Below, one piece after another: positions 1 to 12,710 of a stretch of DNA of 64,000 bases. A model generated the notes under the pieces. That model was not told the DNA's origin and made no database searches. It saw only the letters and a list, made by a program, of their open reading frames with translations. The stretch is from the NCBI RefSeq assembly GCF_032854445.1, contig NC_088302.1, positions 34,133,979 through 34,197,978 of the forward strand, read 5' to 3'. The translations under genes were made by a program, and so were the position numbers. Position 1 is the stretch's first letter. Every line of letters begins with the position of its first letter. This DNA is from Liolophura sinensis (taxonomy: Eukaryota > Mollusca > Polyplacophora > Chitonida > Chitonidae).

Positions 1-250
1 GACGTATCCATAAGTCGCCTAAAATGGATTTGTCCATGAAAGGCGTTGAAAATCCAGGGACAAATCCGATCGTTGAAACTGCCTGGCCAAGGATTGTAAT
101 TCAGTTATCCGTTTTAGCTTTCGTCTCCATTTGCAGTTTTAGTAACGAGCCAACAACTTGATAAACCTAAGTAAGCTGTGCGTTGGCATTCTACCGTGTC
201 TACCACCTATGATATATCGTTAAGCTGAGTGTCCCTGGATATGACATCTT
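1..250. repeat. Diverged paralog of 12,060-12,310
   Basis: Aligned by eye to about 12,060-12,310 in the same orientation. Shared landmarks are an aggattgt(a/t)att stretch, a cagttttaa/gtaacgagcc core and a later atatatcg(t/g)t. It is part of the same duplicated-block landscape as the rest of the window, and no coding potential is visible. The remainder, to about 660, holds nothing I recognise. Confidence 0.5.
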
Positions 251-662
251 GCAAAAGGTTCAATCCCATTCTCGGAGGGGGAATTTTTGAGACATCCCAT
301 TTGTTTCCATTTTATAAACGGTCCTCGTTGGAATAAATGTTATGATGATCTCTGGTGTGGCATTACATGAAGTTTGCTTACACCATTTGCAATCTACCCA
401 TACGACATATGTCACAAGAGGGTCAAATCACCATTTAACCCCCAAATATCGATTGTATACTGCTAGTTTCCTGTTTATTCCACTGATAAATCTGTCCACC
501 ATTGTATACGGTGAGTGAAAACTTTTTTGATTATAGTCTTAAATAACAATTTAAAAAATAATGAAATCTATATATCATGCTTAAAATACTTATGACTTCA
601 AATGTGCAAAAAAGGAAATTTGCAATACGGTTTACACATTAGGCAATATATTCCCATTTTTT

Positions 663-925
663 ATTTGATTTATTTATTTATATGATTAGTGTTTTGTGCC
701 GTACTCAAAACTATTTCACTTATGCGACGGTGGTCAGCATTATGCTGGAAGAAAACCGGGCAGAGCCCGGGGATACCCATTTGTAGGTTGTTGTCAGACC
801 ATCACACGTACGACCGCAGAGGAAACCAGCATGAGCTGGGGTTCAACTCACATATCTCGTATTGGTGAGAGGCTCCTGGGTCATTGTGCTGTGGTAGCCC
901 CCTAACCACTAGACCTCGGAGGACC
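663..925 (-). mobile_element. Old tRNA-derived SINE (SINE-1 family), near full length
   Basis: Read on the minus strand it has a diverged tRNA-like head (ctctaccgaggtctagtgg-type, ending near 925), the conserved middle (gggcagagcccgggg palindrome near 765) and the family 3' end with a TTTATTTATTT tail near 663. The many substitutions relative to the copies at 24,943 and 45,687 show that it is old. I see no clear target-site duplication. The short ORF through it (696-905) is non-functional. Confidence 0.8.
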
Positions 926-1649
926 GCTGTATTGTTTGACAGAAGATTTTGAAAGACTGCTACTGTTAAAAGGGTTTAAGTTTGAGCTAATTAGGAAGAA
1001 CACAGTGTCTGACCTCGAGAGCTTAACCACTAATATTGATTTGAACAACTTTTCCCATGTTATATTATGGAGCAGGTGTCTGGCATGAGTTAAGCCTTTT
1101 GCCCTCGGACATTTAAATCCGACGTTAACCTCTCGTTCTTTCAGCATGGATCAGCAACTATCAGCAGAGGAAGGGATTTGACATTCACTGGGAGAGGAAA
1201 TGTCTCACCGACAAAGAAACACCGCACCGCTGAACTGGTGTGGATTAATTAGGGTGTCTTATGCTTGTGTCTACTATTTATCTTGAGAATCTGGAGAAGT
1301 GGTAACGTCAATGTCGTTAAGCAATGTGGAAACCTTTCTTATTGTGTGTCTGTTCAATGGTAAATCAGCTAGATGTTGTAAATCACTTGAGTGACTTTAT
1401 GGAAGTGACAAGGTTGATTGACGCAATAAGGAAAGCGCCTAAACGTTGTAACAATAAATAGTTGGTGTTGAAAACAATGCAACATGTCAGTGAAATATGG
1501 TTACCATCTGACAAAATAAATGACAATTATAAAAGGGGAACATCCAGGAATCAGCGTAGGCAACTGTCATGGCATGCTGCTCAATAGCAACAAAAAGAGC
1601 TGAGTTGTGCGATATGATGGTTGGTAAATAGTAAACAGGTTTTGTCACT
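926..1649. other. No recognisable feature
   Basis: Unique-looking AT-rich sequence between a SINE and the T repeat. ORFs are at most 81 codons and have no recognisable domain. Confidence 0.5.
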
Positions 1650-2510
1650 TGTAAGGGTACCACTATCGGAGAGTGAAGATGAGAAAAAAACTGGCTTGTT
1701 CAACTCTCAGATCAGCGATATGCCATACACAAGATCAAACAAATAAACACGAAGACGCTTGAATAAGTTCAATGCATATATTTTAACAAAATAGACAAAT
1801 AATACAACTGACTATAATATACAAAACAATACAAATAATTACAAAAATATATAGGTCCCTACAGATGACAGCGTCCATATCCGGATGGGATATTTCGGCT
1901 TAATCAGGCAAGTCAATCTACGTCAATACAGAATCCACACCTAAGAGGAATTCTCCAGTCGAAGGATGGCAGTCCGATAAGTGACGAGCTGTGGTGGGCA
2001 CGGCACGCTGACAATGGTTTCTCCCCCAACCGCCTGGGAAAGTGTAACTTCTCAGTGCGGACGGCTGACATTAGCGCACGTGATGCAGAGTTGAGGATGT
2101 ATGTTTCACTCTTCGGAAATATACACAAAGTCACTTTCAGGGTAAACTGGGATGAATTGAACGATAAACGAGACAATGAACGATACAAGCTCCAAAATAA
2201 TGTCTCAAAAATTAGCAAGTGGCGAAACACAAGCTCCAAAGTGCTATAAACATAGAATGGAGGACAACTGACTAATGTTGAATGGCGTGAAAGTCGATAT
2301 CCCCAATTCCGGTAAAATTCTTCACCGTGGATGTCAGTAAATATGATTGCTCTCAAGTGGGCTTGAGTAAATGACTGCAAGCTTCACAACTCCGTCGCTC
2401 ATATTTAAAAATTAACGTAAAGAAAATGGTGCATTGTTTTTATCGTAAACATATTTAATTACACTAAACTCATGAACACCGAAGCCTCGAGAGCGCTCGA
2501 CTGAATTACA
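1650..2510 (-). mobile_element. Solo-LTR-like repeat T, copy 1
   Basis: This 861 bp repeat begins TGTAAGGGTACC and ends ATTACA, so it has the TG...CA ends typical of an LTR. Related copies lie at 40,052-40,940, 33,650-33,954 (internally deleted), 44,145-44,850 (rearranged) and 51,271-51,540 (truncated). A further ~110 bp (2,511-2,625, ending near cgtaacac) is shared with the flanks of the 33.6 and 40 kb copies, so the mobile unit may be larger than the TG...CA interval. No flanking 4-6 bp target duplication was found, and no gag or pol sequence is present. The ORFs inside it (1,913-2,380 and 2,055-2,249) are judged spurious. Confidence 0.6.
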
Positions 2511-2625
2511 GTGCAGGCTATAACGTACACGGAGGGAAACATATAGGTCAGACACTGAGTCAAGAACAAACAACAAACATATAAAACAATATTAAAAGAC
2601 GGGGTTCGTAACACACTTGTAAGGT

Positions 2626-4320
2626 AAAAAACCTTAAGGAAATATTTGGCTGCTATATGGTACAATATTTCAACAGGACATAAGTGAACATTGATAGCAC
2701 ACTGTGTTATGTGAAAGAAGCATGTTTAAGGTAAATGTTGTGAACCCTTTTGCATCTTTTAATATTTATATCTAAAATAAAAAACAGTCTTCTGTCTAAC
2801 CACTTTAGAGCAACAGAAAGACCAACACTTTGTATTTCAAATAAAGTATTACATTATAACCAAAAAATAGTAAAAAAGACACATATTTTCATTCAGTGGT
2901 AAACAAATATTATCAAGCTATTCCTCGTAACATGGGCCGAGTGACAAACGGTAAATAGTTTGGCTGTTAATAGAAACATACTATAAAACAAAAAGAAGAC
3001 AACGTTAGATGTTACGCTAAAGTTTTTGAAGTTTTCAGTTTTACATGCATGATAAAACTCTTGAAATATTTACTAGTTTTAAGTGTACTCATCCACAAAA
3101 CATGGCTATTCAATCGTTAAATGTGATTGCTGGGAAAAAACAAGGATGCATCTTATTCAGTCAAGATTCAGAATATTTTTGGAAATGGCTTTTACTGGAA
3201 TTTACTCTGCTGCTTGTTTCCTTGTTTTGTTGTTGTTTTATTTTTGCAGAGATAAAATCGAGGGTTATCCCTGCGGCGATTGGTTTTTAACTAAATCATC
3301 CATCCTATAACAATGGGGACGAATGGCTTCTATTTGTGCTCCATTTAACATATTAAAATTTAGTTCATAGTTTTTCGGAAATTGGCAATGAAGCTTTTGT
3401 CAGGATAAACAGGTCTTTGAGTTTTAAATGCATGCACTAACAACCTAGTGAGGTGATTTAAAACCTGTATTGTGGAAGATTGCTTTGTACTTTTTCATAA
3501 TCCTTGGTTCAATGTCTTTAATAGCAATTCGTCTGTGCAAAGGTAATGAAGTCATTTCGACGAATAGCCTCATGTGGAAAAAACCTTTTTACATTTTTTG
3601 CGTGTTTATTATTGAGGGTTTTTTTAACTCACGAGAGGCCAACACTAATATGTCTTATGGAGGACCATTCACCATGTTCTTTAATGCTGTTTTTTTTTCA
3701 TTAGGTTATTTTCAGTTTGCTTCAGTTTTATGGTCTTAAAGCCCACCAAAAGCGGGCTTTTAACCGTTTAATGTAAATTTAAATTACAGTTCCATGCACA
3801 TCATTAGGTCGAGAATTTGTTATCGTGTATTCTCTGTGTTTTTTCCTTTGTCAACTCCTCTTCTACAACATGTGAATCCGGTTTTAACTCACGATTAGCT
3901 AACACTTGTGTATCTTAATGAGAACTCTTAATATTTATCATACTCATGCTCTACCGTGCTGTCTTTCTGAAGGGAATTTTCTTCATTTTTAAGCTTTAAA
4001 ACCTAAAAACCAAAACAGGAAACAGATAAAATGGTTATTTTAAAACATCCATATGAAAAACATAAAACACTACTTACAGCAAAGATAGTATATTACCAAT
4101 AAACTCCAGCCTCCTGTCAGTTATGGTTGCCCAACATTTCATGTATATGCTTAAAAGGAAAAAAGCAAAAGTAAAGCACAGGCCCCATAGCAATCTGACA
4201 TAAGCAGAACTGGGCAAAACAAAATACAGTAATGTTAGCTGCAAATTATAAACATTACTTTATATACCTTAAACACTATTTACAGCTTTGCCATTTTCGT
4301 GTACCGTAGTCGATCATCAA
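2626..4320. other. AT-rich sequence without a supported gene
   Basis: Contains short ORFs at 3,045-3,310 and 3,470-3,739. Their translations are hydrophobic, low-complexity products of T-rich DNA. They have no splice, domain or repeat support, so I do not call genes. Confidence 0.5.
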
Positions 4321-4324
4321 ATTC

Positions 4325-4570
4325 TGGATGGCTGGAGACGCTAGCTACTTGAGCCAGTATCCTGGGTATTGAACAGGCGCCCAAACTTAAGCCCACAAGA
4401 GGTCTCTCAGCCCATCAGTGTTTTATGAAGTAGAGCCCCCGCAGGTAGTTTACGGTCATTAAAGCTCGTTATGGGTCTGTCATTCCCAGTCAAAGCAAAT
4501 TCCTACTGAGCGTTAGTGAATATGAGCTGGAGTGCAATCCGATAATGGAGTTAGAGTGTGATCTGTTACA
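4325..4570 (-). repeat. Z block, minus copy 1
   Basis: Carries the landmarks of the Z block in reverse: ccagtatcctgggtatt, gaggtctctcagcccatcag, gaagtagagccccc and cattaaagctcgttatgggt. Other copies are at 38,930-39,160 (+), 45,180-45,400 (+), 52,920-53,110 (+) and 59,220-59,420 (-). No function is recognised. Confidence 0.75.
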
Positions 4571-5768
4571 TGTCTGGTCCAATAGATAGGACTGAGCGAG
4601 TGTCTTATCGCCTGTAGGTGTTCTCGAAAGTTGTGCTCCCGAAGTTACTCACACCTGTATGTTTTTGGACAGTGTTTTTGAAAGTGTGTTTTCGACAGTA
4701 CGTAAGTGTGGACCTCAAACGACAAACAACAAATTTATGCCGATATGTAAACGTCGGTTTTCCTTAATCACATGTCTAACATTATGGATTAACATCTCTC
4801 TGTAATATGCAAAACGAATTAGTTTCTCTGGTCGTTTAGTGGTAGGTATTCACTGCATGATCGGCGAATTACATTGAACTAATTAAGCCGCGTCGACAAC
4901 GGTCAACTATATGTGGCGGTCTCATACATGCACTTGGCAATAATGTAATGTGTTCTGTAAACATAGCGTAATGGTTCTGTTTATTGAATATTATTTATTT
5001 ATGTACACAGACAGAGCTCAGTCCATGGTCAACGTTTATCTTTTTGTCTAAGGTAAAAAACATATGGATCAATTTATATATGTAGCATGGAACTGTTCTG
5101 TCTAATTACCTTATAGAAAAATTAATGATCAGATGCTACTTGATGACTTGATTGTTATGATGACTCAAGGCTCAGATCTAGGCGAAATGATGTACTTATA
5201 AGTGTACACACATATGAGATTCACTTGGTATATCTCCCTTAAGACTTTGAAAAGTGTATTTATTCGGTTTTTTAAAATGTTATTTATTTAGTTAGAGGTT
5301 CAATTACCAGATTATATCAAGTCAGATTTCTCTAATTCATGAGACCATGGTTTTTTGGTGATTTGCAGAGATTATTTCGTCTTTTAGGGTATACTATAAC
5401 TGATTCTCCTCCTGTACGTTTAATACAATACGTAATGCTTCATTTGATATTAGTAAAGAAGAATTAATTAAAACCAGAGGCATAACCTGTTTTATTGATT
5501 AGAATGCTTCTTAGGCCACATACAGACAAAGAAACCGGTTGCATTTTCCATGTTACTTAACTCTATTCTTTATGCACTTGTCCAATGATTTACCTTACCG
5601 AGCAGCTGGATTTTAACATGTCTCTTTATTTGAGTTTTGACGCTATGCGCAAAATAGCGTTTTTTATTGAAGCTACAATATACAAGGCTGTTCTCACAGC
5701 CGTAAAGTCATTTGAATCCGCATTACCTCTGGAATAATCAAATCTTCAGGGATACGAAGTCATTTGGA
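4571..5768. other. No recognisable feature
   Basis: AT-rich sequence. No ORF of note and no repeat family that I could match inside the window. Confidence 0.45.
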
Positions 5769-5770
5769 CA

Positions 5771-5961
5771 GTTATTTATTTATTTATTTGATTGGTGTTT
5801 TACGCCGTACTCAAGAATATTTCACTTATACGATGGCGGCCAGCATTATGGTGGGAGGAAACCGGGCAGAGCCCGGGGAAAACCCACGACCATCCGCAGG
5901 TTGCTGGAAGACCTTCCCACTTACGGCAGGAGTGGAAGTCAGCATGAGCTGGACTTGAATT
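5771..5961 (-). mobile_element. SINE-1, 5'-truncated
   Basis: TTATTTATTTATTTGATTGG tail at the left, followed by the family 3' core (ttttacgccgtactcaagaa) and the gggcagagcccgggg region. It stops just after the ggacttgaa that overlaps the B box, so the tRNA head is missing. This is typical of incomplete reverse transcription. Confidence 0.85.
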
Positions 5962-5989
5962 TGTTTGATTGTTTTTCAAGTGACCAGAA

Positions 5990-6310
5990 GAATTAAGACT
6001 GTTGTTTCTTGAAAATCATTAATGTGCCGTTAATATGCAGATAAGAAACAATTTGTTCTAAAGGAAAACAGTTTTAGCTGGAACAGCTGAATTTCATCCA
6101 TTCGATACACAGATACAAGCGGCGACTTTCTAGTGTACTTAGGACCCAATAAGCATGCTCGGTCTCAATGAAACCGTCTGTGGCACGCGGTTGTTTGTCT
6201 GATAATTGCTAGGGTGTAGTGAATATTTGAGCCTGGTTTGTATTGTGGGCTACCCGTTACTTTTGTCTACACAGGGACAAATGTCTGATTGTCCTTGTAT
6301 TAAACACATG
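5990..6310 (-). repeat. R block, minus copy 1
   Basis: Reverse-strand copy of the block seen on + at 19,690, 24,640, 33,180 and 42,300. It is recognised by caatgaaaccgtctgtggca and acacagggacaaatgtctga. Two further minus copies follow at 8,030 and 8,780. Confidence 0.65.
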
Positions 6311-6632
6311 CATATTGTCGCATATTAGCTATACCTAAAGTAGTAAAGACCTAGTCCTCCACAAAACAGAATTGCACGCATACAAAACTGTTTTGTCAGG
6401 TTTTGTAATTTTACATGAAGAAAGTTTTCAGGTACTTTGAAAACTGCGGTGCAGTATTCTTTACAGAGACCTGTTCCTAAACACCAATGCAAAATACACA
6501 TACAAAACAATTTTTTTCATTTTGACTCATATCCGTGCAATTATGTCCATATCTGAATTAATCATAAGCCACCGATGGTTGAACACTCTTTTTTTTTGGC
6601 GTGAAAGTTTAGCCGTAAGTTTTAGTGTTTAT

Positions 6633-6806
6633 TTATTTATTTGATTGCTGTTTTACGCGGTACTCAAAAATATTTCACGTATACGACGGCGGCAACAATA
6701 TAGTGGGAGGACACCGTGCAGAGCCCGGGGGAAACCCACTACCATTTGCCGGTTGCTGCAGACCTTCCCACGTACTGCCAGAGAGGAGGCCACCGCGGAG
6801 GCCCCC
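6633..6806 (-). mobile_element. SINE-1 with internal deletion
   Basis: Family tail and 3' core at the left; the last bases before 6,806 are the head end (ccgcggaggcccc in reverse). The tRNA-like middle has been deleted. Imperfect target duplication: agttttagtgttta on the left and agtttaatgttta just right of the element. Confidence 0.85.
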
Positions 6807-6929
6807 AGTTTAATGTTTAACGCTATATGGTAGTGAAAGGGAAGATCTGTCAGCAACCTGCAGACAGCCAAAGTTCATAATAAGAAAGCAATTGATTGAA
6901 CTCTTTTTGTGAGAGCTATGTTTTACACA

Positions 6930-7490
6930 GTCTCGGTAAACAGAAGCTTTCAAGTTTGACTAGAATCGGATAATTGTCTGCAGAGCGATAAATTTACCTT
7001 TTAGGAGACACCAGCTAATGGGACACAATTGGAATGGTTCAGTGAGCTGACGGTACTGCAACCGTTTGGGTATCTTTTAGTCGTCAAGTTACCCGCCAGG
7101 TTTGTCAACTCTATTAGAAACGTCACACTGTGGAATTGGCCAGCTCAGCACAAAGAATTTCATGGCCATCAATCACTCTAGGAGAAGACTACAGTGGCTG
7201 CTCGCTGATAACATGGACAATGTCAACGGCTGACAGTACTTGACTGCTAATGTTACCTTTGTTAAAGTCGGTAGACAGTCCCCTATAGAGGAAAAACTTG
7301 TAAATACACGGGTGGAAATGATTGATCGTACATCATTCTGACGATCTGATTTGATCTGTTACATCAATTGTCAGTCAGTTGTGGACGTGGACAATCAGTA
7401 ACCAAATCCCACGTAAGACGTCCCCCGGCATGGTTGATCATGTGAAGGGGTTGTTGGCGTAAACATCATTACCGTTTTTAGAGCCACTGT
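6930..7490 (-). repeat. P block, minus copy 1
   Basis: Contains ctgtaatag/caactctattagaaacgt, gacagtcccctatagag and the cccacgtaagacgt stretch, all in reverse relative to 41,590-42,110. It starts near the conserved gtctc(g/c)gtaaac and ends near aaacatcattacc. The reading frame seen in other P copies is interrupted here. Confidence 0.7.
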
Positions 7491-7626
7491 GGCAATGATA
7501 AAATTCCTTTCAGTGTAGCAAAAAACGTTCGCTTATTTTCATGAAAAGTTCAACGCTTGAAAACCATCTCGAACTCACCGTACCCACTCGACAGTGATGG
7601 CGAAACACGTGTGTTATATTCTAAGG

Positions 7627-7845
7627 CGAGAATACTTGTCGGTATTTCACTTAGACGACATCGGCCAACAAGGAATAAGAAGAAATGGCTGGTGGAAAAC
7701 CACGACCATTAGCAGGTTGTTGCAAGACCTTCCTACGTACGCATGGGAAAGGAACATCAGCTGAACTTGAAATCACAGTGATCGCATTAATGTGAGTCTA
7801 GAGAGATTGTCCTGCGCTAGAACGCTAAACCTTCGGTAACTGAGT
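7627..7845 (-). mobile_element. Very degenerate SINE-1 remnant
   Basis: Still recognisable by tatttcactta(g)acgac, ccacgaccattagcaggttg, ccttcctacgtacg and agctgaacttgaa in the family order. The tail is gone and there are many substitutions, so it is one of the oldest copies here. Confidence 0.6.
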
Positions 7846-8029
7846 CACTTCTTTTCCGTGGACATCATGACGTGGACTCTTTGTTTCACCTACATTTAGT
7901 TGGCATTTGTGCATAATAAAGTCTGTTGTTCCCAGCTGAAAAACACCGGGCAGAAGTTTCGCGTTAAATGAGATGTGATTTATCATAAAAATGAATGAAG
8001 CAATTCATAATCAATTTGTCCGAATGACA

Positions 8030-8170
8030 CACAGGTTGAAAAAATACGAAGTTTTTGCGAGTTTCTTTCTGATCACTGAATATACCTTGAAACAAACGGT
8101 CGTTTTCTAGTGCGCTTAGTATCTAATAAACACGCACTTTGACAATAAAACCGTCTAAGTTATACGACTG
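8030..8170 (-). repeat. R block, minus copy 2
   Basis: Reverse copy recognised by ttgaaacaaacggtcg, agtgcgcttagtatctaata and aaaccgtctaagt. Short, and diverged from the copy at 5,990. Confidence 0.55.
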
Positions 8171-8779
8171 TTTCCTGATCTGGCCATAGAATAAGACATA
8201 GTTGAGGACGTGCACTAACGGCTAAGGCCTGTAGTGCCAAGTTGTCTACAAAGACATATCCCATTGTGCTATGGTTTTAAACATAAGGTCATAATTTAAA
8301 TATCAATAAAAAGCTAAGATTGATACTCACACAAAAATGCGTGCATACGAGACGTTTTTACTCGAGCAGGATTAAGACACTCAAAAACGAAAGCAAACAG
8401 TTCACACGGCCTATAAAACAATCAATCTACCATGGTATTCAAAATTGGGTTTTGATTCATTAATGTTTTGACGAAGTGCCCTATATCGTTAAAATATTTT
8501 TTAATTTTGCCACGATTCTCAATTTTGCTATTGAACATCGGTTTGATAAGCGCACAGAACCAATATAAATGAGTTGTAAGACTACTTCATTGTGGCACTG
8601 TTTATATCTGTTTTTCCCATTTTGATTTTCTTTACTTTACCAGGTTTAAGACAATTTTCATTGTACAAAGATTTCCGGATTTCGTCATCAAAAATAAGAT
8701 AAGTATAAAGGCTCTCTGAAAATAGTCTTCAGGCAGATTTCTCGCGTCCATTAAGATGTCATCCATCACGTAACTGATT

Positions 8780-9060
8780 GCCGCAGGTGAGGAACAATTT
8801 GTACTAAAGCAAGACAGGGCTCAAGTGGAAAGTCCATTTTGGCCAGTCCATTCCCAGACATTTATTACACCTTAGAACAAAGAGTAGTTTCTAGTACCTA
8901 TAAAAAACACGCTCTGTGTCAATGAAACGACCTATGGCACACTACTGTTTGCCTAATCTCACTCATGGAGAAGGAAATATTCAACATTTAAAAAGTTAAA
9001 GTGTCCTTTTGTCTGCAGAGGGACGCGTCACTGTCCTAGCTTTGAACACGTGATCATGCC
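8780..9060 (-). repeat. R block, minus copy 3
   Basis: Carries gaggaacaatttgtactaaa, tcaatgaaacgacctatggca and a tgtctgcagagggac stretch, in the order of the copy at 5,990. The flanking 8,171-8,779 and 9,061-9,880 hold no feature I can name, apart from the hairpin at 9,305. Confidence 0.55.
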
Positions 9061-9304
9061 CTGACTACTCATTATAAAAGATATTTGATCTACGCGTCGA
9101 AGCAGGCATTAATATATCAGACGTCAACCATGATGGACGTTCTTGTCAATAGCCGCAAGGTCAATTCCCAAAACGACGTTTAACACAAACAACCTATAAA
9201 GCGTATATAAAGTACAAAAATGCGGAGGAATCATAAAAAGAGGAGCAGTTAACAGATTTCAATGATGCTGGAAGGACGAAAGGTATGTTCTAGGTGATAG
9301 AATG

Positions 9305-9342
9305 AAATCACTAATCAAACTGTGTACCTTGATTAGTGATTT
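9305..9342. repeat. Perfect 14 bp inverted repeat with 10 nt loop
   Basis: Arms aaatcactaatcaa (9,305-9,318) and ttgattagtgattt (9,329-9,342) are exact reverse complements around a 10-nt loop. There is no T-run after it and no adjacent gene, so a terminator role is not supported. Confidence 0.85.
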
Positions 9343-9879
9343 AGTGATAATAATACATGTGTCTCAGTTGCGCTTCGATTGCAGCTGTTAATATATCCAA
9401 TGTGGCGGTCTGTTTCAACACGATGTATAGCCCCTAGCCCTGCGTTAAAGCGGAATTAGGCTCAGTCACCAAGCAGATATACACTGGTTCGACTGCGGTT
9501 TTAAGTCAGGAGGTTATTCGAGACACACCGATATACAAATATTTTTTATGTAAAGTACAATGTATGACATTCGATGGTTTCAGGTTGGTTATAAAGGGGA
9601 CAGACCTAAACAAATTATGGAGAGCACTGAGCGGTAATAACGTCTGTAATAAGCCCATTTAGGTTGTCCATGGAATTTGACGTATTGGCAATCATATTGA
9701 TCAATGGTGAACGAGTAAAATAGGTATTAATTTTCAGAAAACGCACAGACACACGATCAAGTCGTCTGACACAGATGAAATCAACTTTATGACATTTATC
9801 AAATTGACTATGTATGAAAAAACAAATAAAGTTATCATATTTTAAAGTCGACGTCAGTATTACAAAACATTGGGTTGAG

Positions 9880-10790
9880 GTCTTCTTCTCAGAAATCTTT
9901 TTAAGACAGTCTCCGTAAACGCTTGTTTCCTTTTTTTTCGAAATCGTTTATTTCGGCAGAGTGATGGATTTCCCTTTTAAAGGAGAATAAAATATAAAAA
10001 TGATGCCGAAATCAGATATAAGAGTGTCAAAACGGTCGATCAAATCCCGGTTAAATACATTTGTTAGCTGTAAAGTCCAATCTCTATGCAAATATAATTA
10101 TTAAAAATGTGTTACATCCTCAATAATTAACAATATTACGCAGAGACGGTATATACCAAAGTATGGTCCCAAATACCCACCATACAAAAATCATTTTCAA
10201 CTGTCTTTTTCACCTTAAAGAAAAATCGAAAACATATTCATGACCACATTTATGACTAACCTTTCGCTCTCTTTCATCTGCACTTTATGTAATTTTTATG
10301 CTTTCCCCACCTTTAAAAGACATCATCTTATCGGACACCATTGGTACGGTTGAGTAAGCTGGCGGTATTGTGATCATTTGAGTGTATTTAGTCGCCAAAT
10401 TAGCCGTCAGGTTTTCCAACTCGTAAAACCTCACAGTGTAGAAGTGGCCAGCGTAGGACAGAAGGCTGGCCGGGCCATTACTCACTGCAGAACCAGATCA
10501 TGGTGACTGCTTGCATGGAACATGGGCGCTGTTAAAGGCTGACACTACTTGACCGCTAATGTTGCCTTGGGGAGGAGGAAAGTCGGTAGACAGTCCCCTA
10601 TAGACGACAAGCTTGTAAGCGCATTGATGGTAGTGATTAATCGCACATCGCTCTGTCCATTTGGTTTGATCTATTACATCGATTGCTAACCGGTCTTGGA
10701 TGTGGATTATAGGTAACAAAATCCCACGTAAGACGTTCCTTCAACATGGCTGCTCATGTGAAGCGGTAGTGGGCCTAAACATCATTACAG
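9880..10790 (-). repeat. P block, minus copy 2 (with ~300 bp insertion)
   Basis: Sequence 9,880-9,990 and 10,300-10,790 match P copies; about 9,990-10,300 has no counterpart in them. This copy keeps the longest open frame of the family: minus-strand codons 10,719-10,501, one TGA at 10,498-10,500, then on in the same frame to 10,285. The motifs DQTKW, YKLVVYRGLSTDFPPPQ and LENLTANLATKYTQ have counterparts in the copies at 41.6, 51.9 and 53.6 kb. I do not recognise the protein. It may be the fossil of a coding exon, or frame conservation by chance. Confidence 0.6.
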
Positions 10791-10949
10791 CAATGGCAAC
10801 GCCTTTCACGGAAGGCGCAAGTAAAACATATATGTAACACATGGATATTGGGCAATTCCCTTACACTGATAACAATTGCCTATTTCCATGGTACTTTAGC
10901 AACCAACCTACCGAATCACGATTACCGAAAAGAAGCTAAGAATGAAACA

Positions 10950-12710
10950 GATTGTTTGGGAAAATACCTTTTATCGTCAATCCAAAGTTTATTGTTCATA
11001 AAAGGGCCTTCAGATTTGTTTTCCCCTTGAATGTAGGGAAACTGTACTTGACTTCCTTCAGGCATGTATTTTACCGAAGCTTGTTATCCTATCACAGTCA
11101 GATTAAATTTAAGCCATTGTCCAGTATTGGATGTCAGTACTCACGCACGGTTACTTACTTAGCAATGGTGTATGTAACAAGTAAGATTTCATGAAAAGGC
11201 CTTTCTCGCGAAGATTTCACAAAAGAAAGCCCGACACAGTGTATCTGTACTGTTATTATCGCAAGCTGAATGTTACTCCTAGGGGATTTTGGGCAGGCAT
11301 AACCATAACACATCGCTACTGTTGGTTAAAATCCTTACTCCAATGTTGGGGGATATCCAGTAGTATTCCAGCTATACGCTAAATCTTAATAAAGAACTAC
11401 ACAAATAGGAAGACGTTATTTGTGTAGGTTAATATTTGTGAGTGGTTGTGATAGCGGGAGTAGTTCTATTATGCGGAGCTGATCTTTTGCTACAGAACCT
11501 AGCCATTTCTCTAGCCATTCCTCTTGCTATTCTACATGTATCTTTTATCTACAAGCCTACCCCTTCTGCGCTACGGATTTGTTCTAATCCACAAATGTAG
11601 TTTTATTTCATAATATAAACTTTGGGCTCGTGTGCGTTGGAAATACCCCCAATGTAAGCATTACAACAGCAGAGTGTTAATGGCGTTTCTGTATTGTCTA
11701 CGTGAAAACCGAATGCGCCTCGATAATATAGACATACATGGAGACGAGGGATCATTGGGTGTGTCTTTTTATGGCAGGGCAAGTCCTTGACGCCAAAATG
11801 CTGCCGAGCATGTATTATGCCGAAGACACCAGACATCTCCCCCTACTCAACCCGCCATGTTTAACCTCTCAGTGTTAAGCCCCAAGAGAGGCAGCGACAA
11901 GTACAATTTTTAAAGTCTTTGGTATGACACGACGCGAGTAACGGATGAACATTGTGTCAGTTAAACCAGGTATTTCCGACATGATTGGTTTTCTCTAAGC
12001 CATTAAACCTGCGAGGTATTTCTTTGAAGTCTTATGGGTTTGTGTATCAAAAACTATGTAAATAGGTCGATTTGCCAAGGATCAGCAATGAGTCGAAGGA
12101 ACCCAGTTTCAGCACCAAATTCGACCGTGGAAACATGGGTTAGGATTGTTATTCTAACGTTTTTACCTTAAGTATACATTAACAGTTTTAACAACGAGCC
12201 TGCAACTTAATAATCGAGTTCTTCTAAGATACATTTGTAAGCCATGCATGATACACGCATAAATGAGATTTTTTTGCTTGAAACCGTATAATATATCGGT
12301 TGCTCCTTATCCTTTGTCCACACCCTTTCAAACTTTAGACATTCAAATGGCATGATTTTTGTTAATATACTGACCAATTTTCAAGGTCATAGCTTGAGTA
12401 GTCTTCACATAGGGTTAAAATGACACCACAGCCCCCCAAAACGCACGTTCCGGTGACCCACATTGTATCACCTGTCATGAGTAGAGCGCGCGCGGCACCT
12501 GTGTGACACGCATTAATCAAGTGTCGTCTGGAAAAATTGTCCGGCTCTAGTGTCAGAGAAACCCTTGTCAGATAGGCACAAGTTTTGCTGAATCAAGATG
12601 GTTTTCTCAAGTGAAACATGGTAGAACATCATTTTGTACATCATTTGACTCTATTTTGATTTTGGTTCCATGGATAGAAATCTTAAAGGATGAAACTGAA
12701 ATTTGGTCTG
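10950..12710. repeat. L block, copy 1 (paralog of 15,350-16,330)
   Basis: Long diverged duplication. Shared landmarks in order: catgtattttaccgaag/catgtattttgcccgag, gctcgtgt plus a tacgtgaaaac stretch (11,630-11,715 versus 15,935-16,025), and tgaatcaag(a/t)tggttttctc through atcttaaaggatgaaa (12,590-12,700 versus 16,190-16,330). This copy has about 0.8 kb extra, including a SINE-2 remnant. ORFs within it are not conserved in the other copy. Confidence 0.7.
11765..11865 (-). mobile_element. SINE-2 fragment
   Basis: Recognised by tatggcagggcaagtccttg, ccgaagacaccagacat and ctactcaacc. These match the middle of the SINE-2 copies at 13,948 and 54,800, read in reverse. Both ends are lost. Confidence 0.55.

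Noticed and set aside
1650-2510. A 5 bp target duplication around T copy 1
   Set aside because: Flanks tcact and gtgca do not match. No duplication could be claimed.
3045-3739. ORFs of 75-89 codons with hydrophobic translations
   Set aside because: They arise from T-rich sequence and overlap in different frames. No domain, splice or duplication support.
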